Of a DNA stretch of 46,458 nucleotides, positions 1 to 9,050 are shown piece after piece. Below the pieces are notes generated by a model that worked only from the letters and a program-made list of their open reading frames with translations, was not told the origin of the DNA and did no database searches. Each line of letters begins with the position of its first letter. Positions within the stretch are counted from its first letter, which is position 1. Made by a program: the position numbers and the translations under genes. The DNA comes from an uncultured Blautia sp. (lineage in GTDB: Bacteria; Bacillota; Clostridia; Lachnospirales; Lachnospiraceae). The DNA lies in assembly GCA_934378195.1 (NCBI GenBank), contig CAKRPO010000013.1, positions 1 to 46,458 on the forward strand, read 5' to 3'.

Positions 1-109
1 TGTCAACAACTTTTTTCGCTTTTTTCAAAACTTTTCAAATTGTTTAATCAGAAGAAACAATTCTTCGTGACAGCTCAGTTAGAATACCACTTTCCAACCG
101 TGCTGTCAA
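1..109 (-). promoter_or_regulatory. Tandem strong promoters, rRNA-operon type, reading off the left edge
   Basis: On the minus strand a TTGACA box (104-109) is followed after exactly 17 bases by TATTCT (81-86). A second TTGACA lies at 1-6, about 100 bases further downstream, with its -10 beyond the window. Two closely spaced consensus -35 boxes separated by AT-rich DNA with a GCTGTCACG-like patch are typical of rRNA operon P1/P2 promoters in this family. No coding sequence lies in bases 1-143. The rRNA assignment is inference because the transcribed gene is outside the window. No hairpin terminator for radA is visible here. Confidence 0.55.
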
Positions 110-143
110 CACCTTTTTTCAATTTTTTTATTTATTTACCTTT

Positions 144-1526
144 TTAATTATTTTTCATAATAAAGCGAATAGCATCCTGAATCCACGCTACATATACCAA
201 GTTCATTCCTTCTACTTTTCCAACAGACGAACGGCACACTTCCGGTAAGATCACAGTTTCAAATCCTAATTTTTTTGCTTCCGCCACGCGCTGTCCTGCC
301 ATACTGACCGCACGTACTTCACCGCTTAATCCAACTTCTCCAAATGCTATCACGGAATCCGGTATGATAATATCTTTACAGCTTGATACAACTGCCAGAG
401 AAATTCCCAGATCAATCGCCGGTTCTGTCATCTTCATGCCACCTGCAATATTCACATATGCATCACATGCTGCCAGATGAATTCCAACTTTTTTCTCCAA
501 AACTGCCATCAGAAGATTGACTCTGTTAAAATCAGTTCCTACTGCTGTTCTTCTCGGAATTCCAAAATTACTCTGACAAACCAGTGCCTGAATCTCCACC
601 AAAATCGGACGTGTTCCTTCCATAGAACATGCTACGATAGATCCAGATGTCCCATTTGGCTTCCCATTCAACATAAATTCTGATGGATTTTTTACTTCTT
701 CCAATCCAGTATTGCGCATCTCAAATACGCCAATTTCATTGGTAGAACCAAATCGATTCTTGACTGCACGTAAAATCCGGTAAGATGCATGACGATCCCC
801 TTCAAAATAGAGCACTGTATCAACCATATGTTCCAGTACTCTCGGTCCAGCCACATTTCCTTCTTTTGTCACATGTCCGACAATAAAGATAGAAACCCCC
901 TGGCCTTTGGCAATCTGCATCAGAACATTTGTGGATTCCCTTACCTGTGAAACGCTTCCCGGCGCTGAACTGATATCTTCATGAAACATCGTTTGAATCG
1001 AATCAATCACAACCATGTCCGGTTTCTTACGCTCAATCACTTCCCGAATTGTTTCCAGATTTGTCTCACATAGTAATTGAAGGTTTTCATGGAATTCTCC
1101 GATACGTTCTGCACGCAGCTTAATCTGACGAAGAGACTCTTCTCCTGAAATATATAGGACAGAATTGCCTGATAGTGCAAGATTTCTGCACACCTGTAAA
1201 AGAAGGGTGGATTTCCCGATTCCCGGATCTCCACCCACTAACACCAAAGACCCAGGGACAATACCGCCCCCGAGTACTCTGTCAAGCTCTCCTATCTTTG
1301 TCAGCTTCCTTTCATCTTCTGAAAGTCGGATATCTTTTAATATCACTGGCTCCGCTCTACGAGAGCCTCCCTGTAGGCTGCTCCCCGCTGAAGCTGATTT
1401 CTTCGTAGAAACCGTTTCTTCTACAAATGTATTCCAGGCTCTGCATCCCGGACATTGACCCATCCATTTTGAAGACTCATAACCGCATTCCTGACAAAAA
1501 TAAACGACCTTTTTATTTTTTAGCAT
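144..1526 (-). CDS. radA: DNA repair protein RadA (Sms), branch-migration ATPase
   Basis: RadA is a RecA-like DNA-dependent ATPase/helicase that drives branch migration of recombination intermediates in the cytoplasm. The 460-residue length is normal for the family. Visible parts: an N-terminal four-cysteine zinc finger (C11, C14, C25, C28), a Walker A motif GGDPGIGKST at residues 98-107, a Walker B-like VVIDSIQ near 173-178, the RadA-specific KNRFG motif at 256-260, and a C-terminal Lon-protease-like domain from about 290. Its start overlaps the stop of the preceding 137-residue gene by 7 bases, so the two are probably translationally coupled and transcribed from the promoter near 2036. Identification rests on family-specific motifs and is secure. 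Confidence 0.97.
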   Translation of the reverse strand: MLKNKKVVYFCQECGYESSKWMGQCPGCRAWNTFVEETVSTKKSASAGSSLQGGSRRAEPVILKDIRLSEDERKLTKIGELDRVLGGGIVPGSLVLVGGDPGIGKSTLLLQVCRNLALSGNSVLYISGEESLRQIKLRAERIGEFHENLQLLCETNLETIREVIERKKPDMVVIDSIQTMFHEDISSAPGSVSQVRESTNVLMQIAKGQGVSIFIVGHVTKEGNVAGPRVLEHMVDTVLYFEGDRHASYRILRAVKNRFGSTNEIGVFEMRNTGLEEVKNPSEFMLNGKPNGTSGSIVACSMEGTRPILVEIQALVCQSNFGIPRRTAVGTDFNRVNLLMAVLEKKVGIHLAACDAYVNIAGGMKMTEPAIDLGISLAVVSSCKDIIIPDSVIAFGEVGLSGEVRAVSMAGQRVAEAKKLGFETVILPEVCRSSVGKVEGMNLVYVAWIQDAIRFIMKNN

Positions 1527-1933
1527 TTTTCAACCTTTACTGCTACAGCTGTATCTCCTCCCAGCTCTACACTGAAAGAAAGTTTGCCACCAAGATTTGT
1601 CTGCATTTTTCCTGCATCTTCTCCATTAATGGAAATACTGTACTCAGTATCTGCTTCCATTTCAACAGTGATCTGTGCATCCTCTGCACCTTCCACTTCA
1701 AAATCCATGCTGGTGCCATCCTGCTTCAGTGAAAATACAGCAGTTCCCGGTACGGACTCGTATACGAACATTCCATTACGTTCCAGTTTGGTGATCTCTT
1801 TAAATGTCTTTACTTTATAAACATCTCCCTGATATGGGAAATCAGATACTTTTGATTTTGCCGGTAATTCATAATTACCAAAGCTGATACCCCCATTTTC
1901 TTCTGTACGGATCAGTTCTTTTACTACTGCCAT
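1520..1933 (-). CDS. Conserved small protein upstream of radA, function unknown
   Basis: This is a 137-residue soluble, acidic, beta-rich-looking protein. It has no signal peptide, membrane segment or recognisable catalytic motif. The start is an ATG with a GGGAGG ribosome site about 9 bases upstream. It begins KELIRTEENGGISFGNYEL and contains a conserved-looking block KTFKEITKLERNGMFVYES in its middle. From memory, relatives in Lachnospiraceae genomes have sometimes been labelled endosialidase, but I see nothing here that supports an enzyme. It overlaps radA by 7 bases and has its own promoter, so it is probably co-expressed with the repair gene. Its function should be left open. Confidence 0.8.
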   Translation of the reverse strand: MAVVKELIRTEENGGISFGNYELPAKSKVSDFPYQGDVYKVKTFKEITKLERNGMFVYESVPGTAVFSLKQDGTSMDFEVEGAEDAQITVEMEADTEYSISINGEDAGKMQTNLGGKLSFSVELGGDTAVAVKVEKC

Positions 1934-2035
1934 GATCTTATGTCCTCCCTAGACTTTTCTGTTGTGTTTTGCTCCTTACATATCTGTACTGTATTATGAT
2001 AATCTCCAGTCTACATCAGATATTTCAGTTACATT

Positions 2036-2044
2036 ATTATAACA
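2036..2044 (-). promoter_or_regulatory. Extended -10 promoter for the 137-residue gene and radA
   Basis: The minus strand reads TGT-TATAAT, an extended -10 box, in the gap after clpC. The -35 region is weak (TGGTCA about 17 bases upstream). Together with an untranslated leader of roughly 100 bases, it makes the small gene plus radA a unit independent of clpC. Confidence 0.6.
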
Positions 2045-2073
2045 TTTACCACTTTTTTTGACCAGTCTCCTAA

Positions 2074-4572
2074 TCAAGATTTAACATCTTTTTTAGAATT
2101 CGCTTCGGTCTCTGCGTCTTCTCTTACCGGGGCAAAGCGAATCTCTTTCTGATGAAGCTGTACTTTTACCAGATCTCCATTTCGAATCTTACCTTCAAGA
2201 ATTTCATTTGCCATTGGATCTTCCAGCTTATTCTGGATTGCACGTCGAAGCGGACGCGCACCATATTTACTGTCAAATCCGGACTCTGCCAGATATTCCT
2301 TAACTGATTCCGTAATCTTAAGCTGAATTCCAAGCTGTTCTATGCATCGTTTCTCCAGATTTTTCAGAAGAATATTTACGATTTTCTTAATCTCCGGTTT
2401 CTGCAACGGATGGAAGACCATAATCTCATCAATCCGATTCAGGAATTCTGGCTTAAAGATCCTTCTCACTTCTTCCATCACTCCGGATTTCATTCTCTCA
2501 TAATCCTGCTTATCATCTTTCTGAGACATAAAGCCCAGTTTTTTAGGTTCAATGATTGCCTGTGCTCCAACATTCGATGTCATAATGATGATTGTCTGCT
2601 TAAAATCTACTTTACGTCCATGTGCATCTGTAATATGTCCATCATCAAGAACCTGAAGAAGAATATTAAACACATCCGGATGCGCTTTCTCAATCTCATC
2701 AAAAAGGAGTACACTGTACGGATTTCTTCTCACTTTCTCACTAAGCTGTCCTCCCTCATCATATCCTACATATCCCGGAGGAGAACCAATCAGTTTGGAG
2801 ACACTGTGTTTCTCCATATATTCAGACATATCAACTCGAATCATGGCCTGTTCACTGCCAAATACCGCTTCCGCTAAAGCCTTGGAAAGCTCTGTTTTAC
2901 CAACACCTGTAGGGCCGAGAAACAAGAATGAACCTATCGGACGATGTGGATCTTTCAGCCCTACCCTGCCGCGCTTAACTGCCTGTGCAACCGCTTTAAC
3001 AGCTTCTTCCTGACCAATCACACGTTTGTGAAGCTCTTTTTCCAACGCCGCCAGACGTTTTGTTTCCCCTTCTGTCAATTTTTTGACCGGAATCTTAGTC
3101 CAATCAGAAACAATATCTGCCACAGAGTTCTCATTTACCACAAGATTTTTACGTCTATTCCTGCGCTCTTCTTTTGCTCTGTATTTTTCTATCTCCGCTT
3201 CAGTCTCATTCTGCTCCTGCTGAATCTTCTTTGCCATAGCCAAATCTGCCGATTTGATTGCCTCTTCTTTTTTGCTCAGTAATTCCCTTATCTTTGCTTC
3301 CAACGCCTCTACTTCCGGTGCCGAACGATAATTTCCAAGCCGTACTTTAGAAGCGGCTTCATCAATGATATCAATTGCTTTGTCCGGTAGAAAACGGTCA
3401 TTGATATAGTGCACAGACATCCTGACTGCTGCTTCCAGTGCTTCATTCTCAATTTTGACGCCATGATGCTTCTCATAATACGGGCGAAGCCCCTTCAGTA
3501 TTGCAAGTGCTTCCTGCTCTGTCGGTTCTTCTACCGTAATCGGCTGAAACCTTCTCTCCAAAGCCGCATCTTTCTCAATATATTTGCGATATTCTTCCAG
3601 AGTTGTTGCGCCAATCAGCTGAATTTCGCCTCTTGAAAGGGATGGTTTCAAAATATTCGATGCATCCAGTGCACCTTCTGCACCTCCTGCTCCAATGATC
3701 GTGTGAAGTTCATCAATAAATAAAAGAATTCCCTGATTTGCCCTCACTTCATCGATTACTTTACGGATACGTTCTTCAAATTCTCCACGATATTTGCTTC
3801 CAGCAACCATTCCTGACATATCAAGTACAACAACCCTTTTATCTTTGACAGAATCCGGGACCATTCCTGATACAATTCGCTGCGCCAGACCCTCAACAAT
3901 TGCCGTCTTACCAACTCCAGGTTCTCCTACCAGACAAGGATTGTTTTTGCTTCTTCTGCTAAGAATCTGGATCAATCTTGTGATTTCTCTGTCACGGCCA
4001 ACCACAGGATCAAGTCTTCCCTCTTCCGCCATCACAGTCAGATCTCGGCTGTACTGGTCCAAGGTCGGTGTCGGAGAAACATTTTTCTGTGTTTTAGGAT
4101 TTTTACTGTTCTGAAGATTTTCTGCTGTTGGATTCTCGATACCCATCGCGCTTAACACTGCTATATACAATTTCTGAATATTGACTCCCAGGGTATAAAG
4201 CAGCCTTGTTGCGACACAGTCTGTTTCTCCCAGCATTGCCACAAGAAGATGTTCTGTACCTGCCTGTGTTTCCTTTTGATTTTCAGCCTCTTTCAGTGCC
4301 ATGCTGATCACTTTCTCAGCTCTCGGACTATACTCCGGTGCTTTCTCAGCCACCAGAACTTCTGATGGTGCAATCAGCTCTTCGATCAGCCGGCTTAAGG
4401 CCTCCTCTTCTACATTAAATTCTTCCAGTATCCTGCCTGCTGTTCCTTCTTTTTCTTTTAGCAGACCTACCAGAATATGCTCTGTACCAATATATGAATG
4501 ATTACAGGACTGTGCGGTGGTCTTTGCCAGTTTTAGCGCATTTTCAGCCTGTCTGGTAAATTTATCCTGCAT
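2074..4572 (-). CDS. clpC: ATP-dependent Clp protease ATP-binding subunit ClpC
   Basis: ClpC is a HSP100 AAA+ unfoldase that feeds substrates to ClpP in stress proteolysis. The protein is about 832 residues from the chosen start. It has an N-terminal double Clp-N repeat (about 1-140), a first AAA+ module with [10 protein letters not shown] and LLFIDELHT, a coiled-coil middle segment rich in K/E (about 400-480) of ClpC rather than ClpB length, and a second AAA+ module with [11 protein letters not shown] chose the ATG at 4572 because AGGAGG sits 10 bases upstream; an in-frame ATG 33 bases earlier has no ribosome site. It follows a GntR-type regulator after 66 bases, not the ctsR-mcsA-mcsB genes that precede clpC in Bacillus. 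No paired GGTCAAA CtsR box is visible. Confidence 0.95.
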   Translation of the reverse strand: MQDKFTRQAENALKLAKTTAQSCNHSYIGTEHILVGLLKEKEGTAGRILEEFNVEEEALSRLIEELIAPSEVLVAEKAPEYSPRAEKVISMALKEAENQKETQAGTEHLLVAMLGETDCVATRLLYTLGVNIQKLYIAVLSAMGIENPTAENLQNSKNPKTQKNVSPTPTLDQYSRDLTVMAEEGRLDPVVGRDREITRLIQILSRRSKNNPCLVGEPGVGKTAIVEGLAQRIVSGMVPDSVKDKRVVVLDMSGMVAGSKYRGEFEERIRKVIDEVRANQGILLFIDELHTIIGAGGAEGALDASNILKPSLSRGEIQLIGATTLEEYRKYIEKDAALERRFQPITVEEPTEQEALAILKGLRPYYEKHHGVKIENEALEAAVRMSVHYINDRFLPDKAIDIIDEAASKVRLGNYRSAPEVEALEAKIRELLSKKEEAIKSADLAMAKKIQQEQNETEAEIEKYRAKEERRNRRKNLVVNENSVADIVSDWTKIPVKKLTEGETKRLAALEKELHKRVIGQEEAVKAVAQAVKRGRVGLKDPHRPIGSFLFLGPTGVGKTELSKALAEAVFGSEQAMIRVDMSEYMEKHSVSKLIGSPPGYVGYDEGGQLSEKVRRNPYSVLLFDEIEKAHPDVFNILLQVLDDGHITDAHGRKVDFKQTIIIMTSNVGAQAIIEPKKLGFMSQKDDKQDYERMKSGVMEEVRRIFKPEFLNRIDEIMVFHPLQKPEIKKIVNILLKNLEKRCIEQLGIQLKITESVKEYLAESGFDSKYGARPLRRAIQNKLEDPMANEILEGKIRNGDLVKVQLHQKEIRFAPVREDAETEANSKKDVKS

Positions 4573-4638
4573 AGTTCGTTTTCCTCCTATCTGCCCGCTG
4601 TGCACGGGACTGCTGTCATTCCAATAATACTCCCGGCA

Positions 4639-5016
4639 TTACTGGTCAATCTCATACTCATCATAAATCTCATCAATCAAATCATGTACTTCGCTTCTGC
4701 TGACATTTCTACAGCATCCTTTTGCCAAAGCTACCAGGAGATTTCCTTTCATTTCTTCCAATGCCTTAATCTTATTGACATCTACTGCTATGATTGCACC
4801 ACGTCTACGATCTATCGTCACAAACCCCTCCTGTCTCAGCAAGGAATATGCTTTATTTACTGTATGCATATTAATTCCAATCGTATCTGCCAGCTGCCGC
4901 ACCGACGGCAGTGGATCTCCTTCCTGCAGACGAGATGTGGCGATTCCCATTATGATCTGATTCATTAACTGTACATATATAGCCTCATCACTGTTAAAAT
5001 CTATTTCAATGACCAT
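4639..5016 (-). CDS. GntR-family transcriptional regulator, YtrA subfamily
   Basis: The 125-residue protein has an N-terminal winged helix-turn-helix of the GntR family (IYVQLMNQIIMGIA, then LPSVRQLADTIGINMHTVNKAYSLLRQEGFV split across residues 13-66) and only a short helical tail of about 50 residues. This is the YtrA architecture, which usually governs ABC-transporter or envelope-stress genes. It is encoded immediately upstream of clpC with 66 bases between the genes, so it probably shares the clpC transcript and may autoregulate it. A consensus-like promoter lies at 5094-5121, and a GTATAAC/GATATC stretch sits just downstream of that -10, a plausible self-operator. Its ligand and targets are unknown; the clpC link is inferred from position only. 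Confidence 0.88.
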   Translation of the reverse strand: MVIEIDFNSDEAIYVQLMNQIIMGIATSRLQEGDPLPSVRQLADTIGINMHTVNKAYSLLRQEGFVTIDRRRGAIIAVDVNKIKALEEMKGNLLVALAKGCCRNVSRSEVHDLIDEIYDEYEIDQ

Positions 5017-5093
5017 TTCTATCAGCCCCTTGTCTTTATGCTATGATACCTGCAGATTCTTTTTGAGCATTTCTCCGATATCATGTTATACAT

Positions 5094-5121
5094 ATAGTAG
5101 CACATACATCAGATTTTGCAA
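5094..5121 (-). promoter_or_regulatory. Promoter for the GntR regulator and clpC
   Basis: On the minus strand TTGCAA (5116-5121) is followed after 16 bases by TACTAT (5094-5099). The predicted transcript starts near 5087, leaving about 70 bases of leader before the regulator. The -35 box lies at the very edge of the terminator of the upstream gene. Confidence 0.6.
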
Positions 5122-5158
5122 GTAAAAAATAAAACAGGCAGCCTTATGAGCCACCTGT
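5122..5158 (-). terminator. Intrinsic terminator of the SseB-like gene
   Basis: Read on the minus strand, two 10-base arms (5149-5158 and 5134-5143, including three wobble pairs) close over a 5-base CATAA loop, followed by a TTTTATTTTTT tract. It lies about 30 bases after the stop of the SseB-like gene and makes that gene monocistronic. Confidence 0.8.
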
Positions 5159-5190
5159 CTCACTATGAATTTTTATTTTAAAAAATATGA

Positions 5191-5955
5191 TCAGCCGAGA
5201 ATTCTCTTAAACTGTTCTTTATTCAGAATCAGATTGAATCCCATCGGATTGAACACCATCGCTTCTGCCTGATTAATCAGGATATCTGGGAGCTTATCAA
5301 ACGGAATCTTTGCCAGGCGGAGTTTCTTACCTCTTGCAAATTTCTCAAATTCCATCACATCAGAAAATACCGGCTGCAACACCTGACCTTCTTTGTTTTT
5401 CAGATACGGAATATTGATTTTTTTCGGATTCTCCTCATCACGGTCCATCGCTACCAGGAACTGTGATTTTTTAAGATTAGCGATCAGTTCTTCTTCCAGT
5501 TCTCTTAAGTTCTTATGTTCTTCCTTGGCAACCGGACGACGAAGCTCCTGCATAAAATAAATACCTGAAAGCTGTAATGTCGGGTTGATCAGAGGACGCT
5601 TCGCTGGCTCCATCTTGCTGAGATCCGGCTTTCTGACAATCTTTTCCAGATCAATCTCAATCTCATCTACTCCATTATTCCAGATTACAGAGTTCACTCC
5701 GATAGAGAACATCAGTCCATACATCCTCGGGAAATCTTTCTTTTCATAACGCATTCCCATAAGGACATCTTTATCTTCCAGTTTCTGCTTACCATATTCT
5801 TTCAAAGTTTCCTCTTCAGCAAAAAAATGTACCTGGTCGTTATATGTTTCCTCTCCACAGGTAACATAAGGAAGCTTCGTTGCCTGTGAATACGCAACAA
5901 ATACTGTCTCCCTTGCCTGAAGTTCCTTAACTGCATCTTCTACACTAATACCCAT
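5191..5955 (-). CDS. SseB-family protein
   Basis: A 254-residue soluble protein. The C-terminal part (about 140-250) resembles the SseB N-terminal domain: a FSDVMEFEKFA stretch, then a hydrophobic segment ending in AMVFNPMGFNLILN, matching the usual sFtD...F and gl.lNP pattern. The N-terminal half (VFVAYSQATKLPYVTCGEE) may be a second, degenerate copy. SseB-like proteins have no firmly established biochemical role; the name comes from serine sensitivity in E. coli. It has its own extended -10 promoter and a strong terminator, so it stands alone between clpC and the purine operon. The ATG has an AAAGGA ribosome site. Confidence 0.7.
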   Translation of the reverse strand: MGISVEDAVKELQARETVFVAYSQATKLPYVTCGEETYNDQVHFFAEEETLKEYGKQKLEDKDVLMGMRYEKKDFPRMYGLMFSIGVNSVIWNNGVDEIEIDLEKIVRKPDLSKMEPAKRPLINPTLQLSGIYFMQELRRPVAKEEHKNLRELEEELIANLKKSQFLVAMDRDEENPKKINIPYLKNKEGQVLQPVFSDVMEFEKFARGKKLRLAKIPFDKLPDILINQAEAMVFNPMGFNLILNKEQFKRILG

Positions 5956-5984
5956 TTTGTTTTCCTTTCATTTATCGCTTCTTC

Positions 5985-6007
5985 ATGATATATATCATAT
6001 TATACCA
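5985..6007 (-). promoter_or_regulatory. Promoter of the SseB-like gene with an adjacent 14-bp palindrome
   Basis: The minus strand has an extended -10, TGG-TATAAT (5999-6007). Directly downstream, covering the expected start of transcription, lies the perfect palindrome ATGATATATATCAT (5985-5998). This is a typical place for a repressor site, but AT-rich palindromes also arise by chance. Confidence 0.5.
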
Positions 6008-6077
6008 TATTTCACGAAAAATGGCACAACTTTTTGGTGATTTTTCTATTATATTGTCACTGATCTGTTACTCTTAT

Positions 6078-7352
6078 CTATGCTTCGTCGATAGCCTTTC
6101 CAATATCATGGCGCATATACTTGTTGGAAAACTGAATCCATTCCGTTGCGTCATACGCATTTTTACGCGCCTCTTTCAGAGTTTTTCCCTTGGCTGTAAT
6201 TCCAAGAACACGACCGCCATTGGTAACTATCTGACCATCCTGGAATTTGGTTCCTGCATGGAAACAGTAATATCCATCTTTATCTTTGAAGTTCTCGAAT
6301 CCATACATAGGAATGCCCTTTTCATATTTTACCGGGTATCCCTCACTTGCCAGAACAACACATACTGCCGCATTATCTTCAAACTCCAGATTAATCTGAT
6401 CCAGCGTACCATTCACACATGCTTCCATGACTTCTATGATATCTGTTTTCATTCTTGGAAGTACAACCTGTGCCTCCGGATCTCCAAAACGCGCATTGTA
6501 TTCCAACACTTTCGGACCTTCTTCCGTAAGCATCAATCCAAAGAAAATGATTCCTACAAAAGGGCGTCCTTCTGCAGCCATAGCATCTACGGTTGCCTGA
6601 TAAATATGTTCCTTACAGAATCTGTCTACCTCTTCCGTATAGAACGGACTCGGAGAAAACGTACCCATGCCGCCTGTATTCAGACCCTTATCCCCATCCA
6701 TGGCACGTTTGTGGTCCTGTGCAGATGTCATCGTGCGAATCGTCTTGCCGTCCACAAAGGAAAGGACAGACACTTCACGACCTGTCATAAATTCTTCGAT
6801 AACCATGGTATTTCCGGCACTTCCGAATTTTTTATCTTCCATGATCTCTTTGACTCCGGCCTCTGCTTCTTCCAATGTATTACAGATCAAAACGCCTTTT
6901 CCCAATGCAAGTCCGTCTGCTTTAAGAACGATTGGAAACTTTGCCTGTGTATGTAAATAATCCAGTGCCTTCTGCGGATCATCGAAATTCTCATATGCCG
7001 CAGTTGGAATACCATATTTTTTCATCAGATCTTTGGAAAACGCCTTAGATCCTTCAAGAATCGCTGCATTCTTACGAGGTCCGAACACTTTGAGACCACG
7101 CGCTTCAAACGCATCTACCACACCACCAACCAGAGGATCATCCATACCGATAATCGTCAGGTCAATTGCTTTTTCCTCAGCAAAATCTGCCAGTTTTTCA
7201 AATTCCATCGCACCGATTGCCACGCATTCTGCATATTCAGAGATTCCGGCATTTCCTGGTGCGCAATAAATCTTATCTACTTTCGGACTCTTTGCAACAC
7301 TCCATGCAATTGCATGTTCTCTTCCGCCACTTCCAACGATCAGTACTTTCAT
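6078..7352 (-). CDS. purD: Phosphoribosylamine-glycine ligase
   Basis: PurD (GAR synthetase) joins glycine to 5-phosphoribosylamine using ATP, the second step of purine synthesis. The 424-residue length is standard. The N-terminus MKVLIVGSGGREHAIAW is the family signature, followed by an ATP-grasp fold with SKAFSKDLMKKYGIPTA (about 105-121), the segment ending GLALGKGV and, later, LNTGGMGTFSPSPFY and EYNARFGDPE for nucleotide and Mg binding. It is the last gene of purE-purM-purN-purD, 28 bases after purN, with a good GAGGAGG ribosome site. No terminator is evident after it before the SseB-like gene. Confidence 0.98.
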   Translation of the reverse strand: MKVLIVGSGGREHAIAWSVAKSPKVDKIYCAPGNAGISEYAECVAIGAMEFEKLADFAEEKAIDLTIIGMDDPLVGGVVDAFEARGLKVFGPRKNAAILEGSKAFSKDLMKKYGIPTAAYENFDDPQKALDYLHTQAKFPIVLKADGLALGKGVLICNTLEEAEAGVKEIMEDKKFGSAGNTMVIEEFMTGREVSVLSFVDGKTIRTMTSAQDHKRAMDGDKGLNTGGMGTFSPSPFYTEEVDRFCKEHIYQATVDAMAAEGRPFVGIIFFGLMLTEEGPKVLEYNARFGDPEAQVVLPRMKTDIIEVMEACVNGTLDQINLEFEDNAAVCVVLASEGYPVKYEKGIPMYGFENFKDKDGYYCFHAGTKFQDGQIVTNGGRVLGITAKGKTLKEARKNAYDATEWIQFSNKYMRHDIGKAIDEA

Positions 7353-7380
7353 GAGCTTTTATTTGCCTCCTCTTTCATAG

Positions 7381-8007
7381 TCAGTCTTTTATGCAGACTT
7401 TTCCATTTTGAACTGAAACTCTGCCATTTGCGATCAGATCGATTGCTTTGGGAAGAATCTTCCATTCGGCTTCCTCCATCACACGGCGCTGCAGCACTTC
7501 CGGACTATCTCCCTCATGCACTCCCACTGCTTTCTGAAGGATGATTGGACCAGTATCTGTACCAGTATCCACAAAATGAACCGTTGCTCCTGTAACTTTT
7601 ACACCACGGGCAAGTACACCTTCATGAACACGAAGTCCATAAAAACCTACCCCGCAAAAAGACGGAATCAACGATGGATGAATATTGATAATCTTATTCG
7701 GATATGCTTCCACAATCATCGGAGGTACCGCTACCAAAAATCCTGCCAGAACAATCAGATCCGCTTCATTTGCTTTAAGTTCTTTGAGAAGCGCTTCGTG
7801 AAATGCCACTCTGTTTTCAAATGACTTCGGAGAAATGCACTTAGCCGGGATTCCCCGGCTTTCTGCGCGTTTCAGTGCATATGCACCCGGATTATTGCTG
7901 ATCACCAGACCAATTTCTGCATTTGTGATGGCTCCACTGTCAATCGCATCTATAATTGCCTGCAGATTTGTGCCGCCTCCTGATACCAGAACAGCAAGCT
8001 TTAACAT
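7381..8007 (-). CDS. purN: Phosphoribosylglycinamide formyltransferase
   Basis: PurN transfers the formyl group of 10-formyltetrahydrofolate to GAR, the third step of purine synthesis. The 208-residue protein has the N-terminal VLVSGGGTNLQAIIDA phosphate-binding loop, the catalytic set around NIHPSLIPSF (Asn and His) and HFVDTGTDTGPIILQ with the catalytic Asp. Its start lies inside the end of purM with a 7-base overlap and an AAGGAG ribosome site, so the two are translationally coupled. Confidence 0.98.
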   Translation of the reverse strand: MLKLAVLVSGGGTNLQAIIDAIDSGAITNAEIGLVISNNPGAYALKRAESRGIPAKCISPKSFENRVAFHEALLKELKANEADLIVLAGFLVAVPPMIVEAYPNKIINIHPSLIPSFCGVGFYGLRVHEGVLARGVKVTGATVHFVDTGTDTGPIILQKAVGVHEGDSPEVLQRRVMEEAEWKILPKAIDLIANGRVSVQNGKVCIKD

Positions 8008-9026
8008 AAAGTCACTCCTTTTTCCCCTGCCTCAATGCGGCCCACTACATATGGAGTATCTCCTGTCTGGCGGATAGCCTCCATTGTCTTATCTACATCA
8101 GCAGGATCTACTGCAAGAACCATGCCCAGTCCCATATTGAATGTATTGTACATCATCTTTTCTTCGATATCTCCAGTTTTTGCAAGAAGATCAAAAATTG
8201 GAAGTACCGGATAACTGTTTTTCTCGATCACAGCTCTTGTTCCCTCTTTCAACATACGAGGAACATTTTCGTAAAAGCCACCGCCAGTGATATGACTACA
8301 TGCATGGATACGCACGCCGGCATCTTTAATGCTCTTCAGTGCCTTCACATAGATTCTTGTCGGTACAAGAAGTGCTTCTCCCAACGTTGTACCAAGTTCT
8401 TCATAATAGGTATCCAGAGATTCTTTGGTCATCTCAAATACTTTACGGACAAGTGAAAATCCATTGCTGTGCACACCAGTAGATGCCATACCAATCAGGA
8501 CATCACCCGGTTTCAATTCCTCTCCTGTAAGAAGATTCTTTTTATCAATCACTCCAACAGCAAAACCTGCAAGATCGTATTCATCTTCCGGCATAAGCCC
8601 CGGATGTTCTGCCGTCTCACCACCGATCAGTGCCGCTCCGGACTGTACACAGCCTTCCGCAACACCACTTACGATTTCTGCGATCTTTTCCGGATAGTTC
8701 TTACCACATGCAATATAATCCAGGAAAAATAATGGTTCAGCACCGGCACATGCAATATCATTCACACACATAGCCACTGCATCAACTCCAATTGTATCAT
8801 GTTTGTCCATGATCATGGCAAGTTTCACCTTCGTACCACATCCGTCTGTGCCAGATACCAATGTCGGTTCTTCCATATCCTTGAAAGCATTCATGGAAAA
8901 TGCCCCTGAAAAACCACCGATACCGCCTAATACTTCCGGTCTCATGGTCTTGGCAATATGTTTTTTCATTAATTCTACTGACTTGTAGCCTGCTTCTATA
9001 TCCACACCTGCTTTTTTGTAATCCAT
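8001..9026 (-). CDS. purM: Phosphoribosylformylglycinamidine cyclo-ligase
   Basis: PurM (AIR synthetase) closes the imidazole ring of FGAM with ATP to give AIR. The 341-residue protein shows family landmarks: YKKAGVDIEAGYK at the N-terminus, GTDGCGTKVKLA, the block NDIACAGAEPLFFLDYIACG, LIGGETAEHPGLM, and GLTGGGFYENVPRML-like HITGGGFYENVPRML in the second half. The ATG has a GGAGGAG site. It lies 24 bases after purE and overlaps purN by 7 bases within the operon. Confidence 0.98.
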   Translation of the reverse strand: MDYKKAGVDIEAGYKSVELMKKHIAKTMRPEVLGGIGGFSGAFSMNAFKDMEEPTLVSGTDGCGTKVKLAMIMDKHDTIGVDAVAMCVNDIACAGAEPLFFLDYIACGKNYPEKIAEIVSGVAEGCVQSGAALIGGETAEHPGLMPEDEYDLAGFAVGVIDKKNLLTGEELKPGDVLIGMASTGVHSNGFSLVRKVFEMTKESLDTYYEELGTTLGEALLVPTRIYVKALKSIKDAGVRIHACSHITGGGFYENVPRMLKEGTRAVIEKNSYPVLPIFDLLAKTGDIEEKMMYNTFNMGLGMVLAVDPADVDKTMEAIRQTGDTPYVVGRIEAGEKGVTLC

Positions 9027-9050
9027 AATCTTCTAATCTCCTCCACCTTT

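Noticed and set aside
2036..2063. Possible CtsR site (GGTCAAA at 2057-2063 on the minus strand)
   Set aside because: The partner heptamer is GGTAAAT at a 6-base distance instead of GGTCAAA at 3 bases; not a credible CtsR box.
5985..6956. Plus-strand frame of 323 codons opposite purD
   Set aside because: Shadow of purD with typical antisense composition; starts within the SseB-like promoter without a ribosome site.
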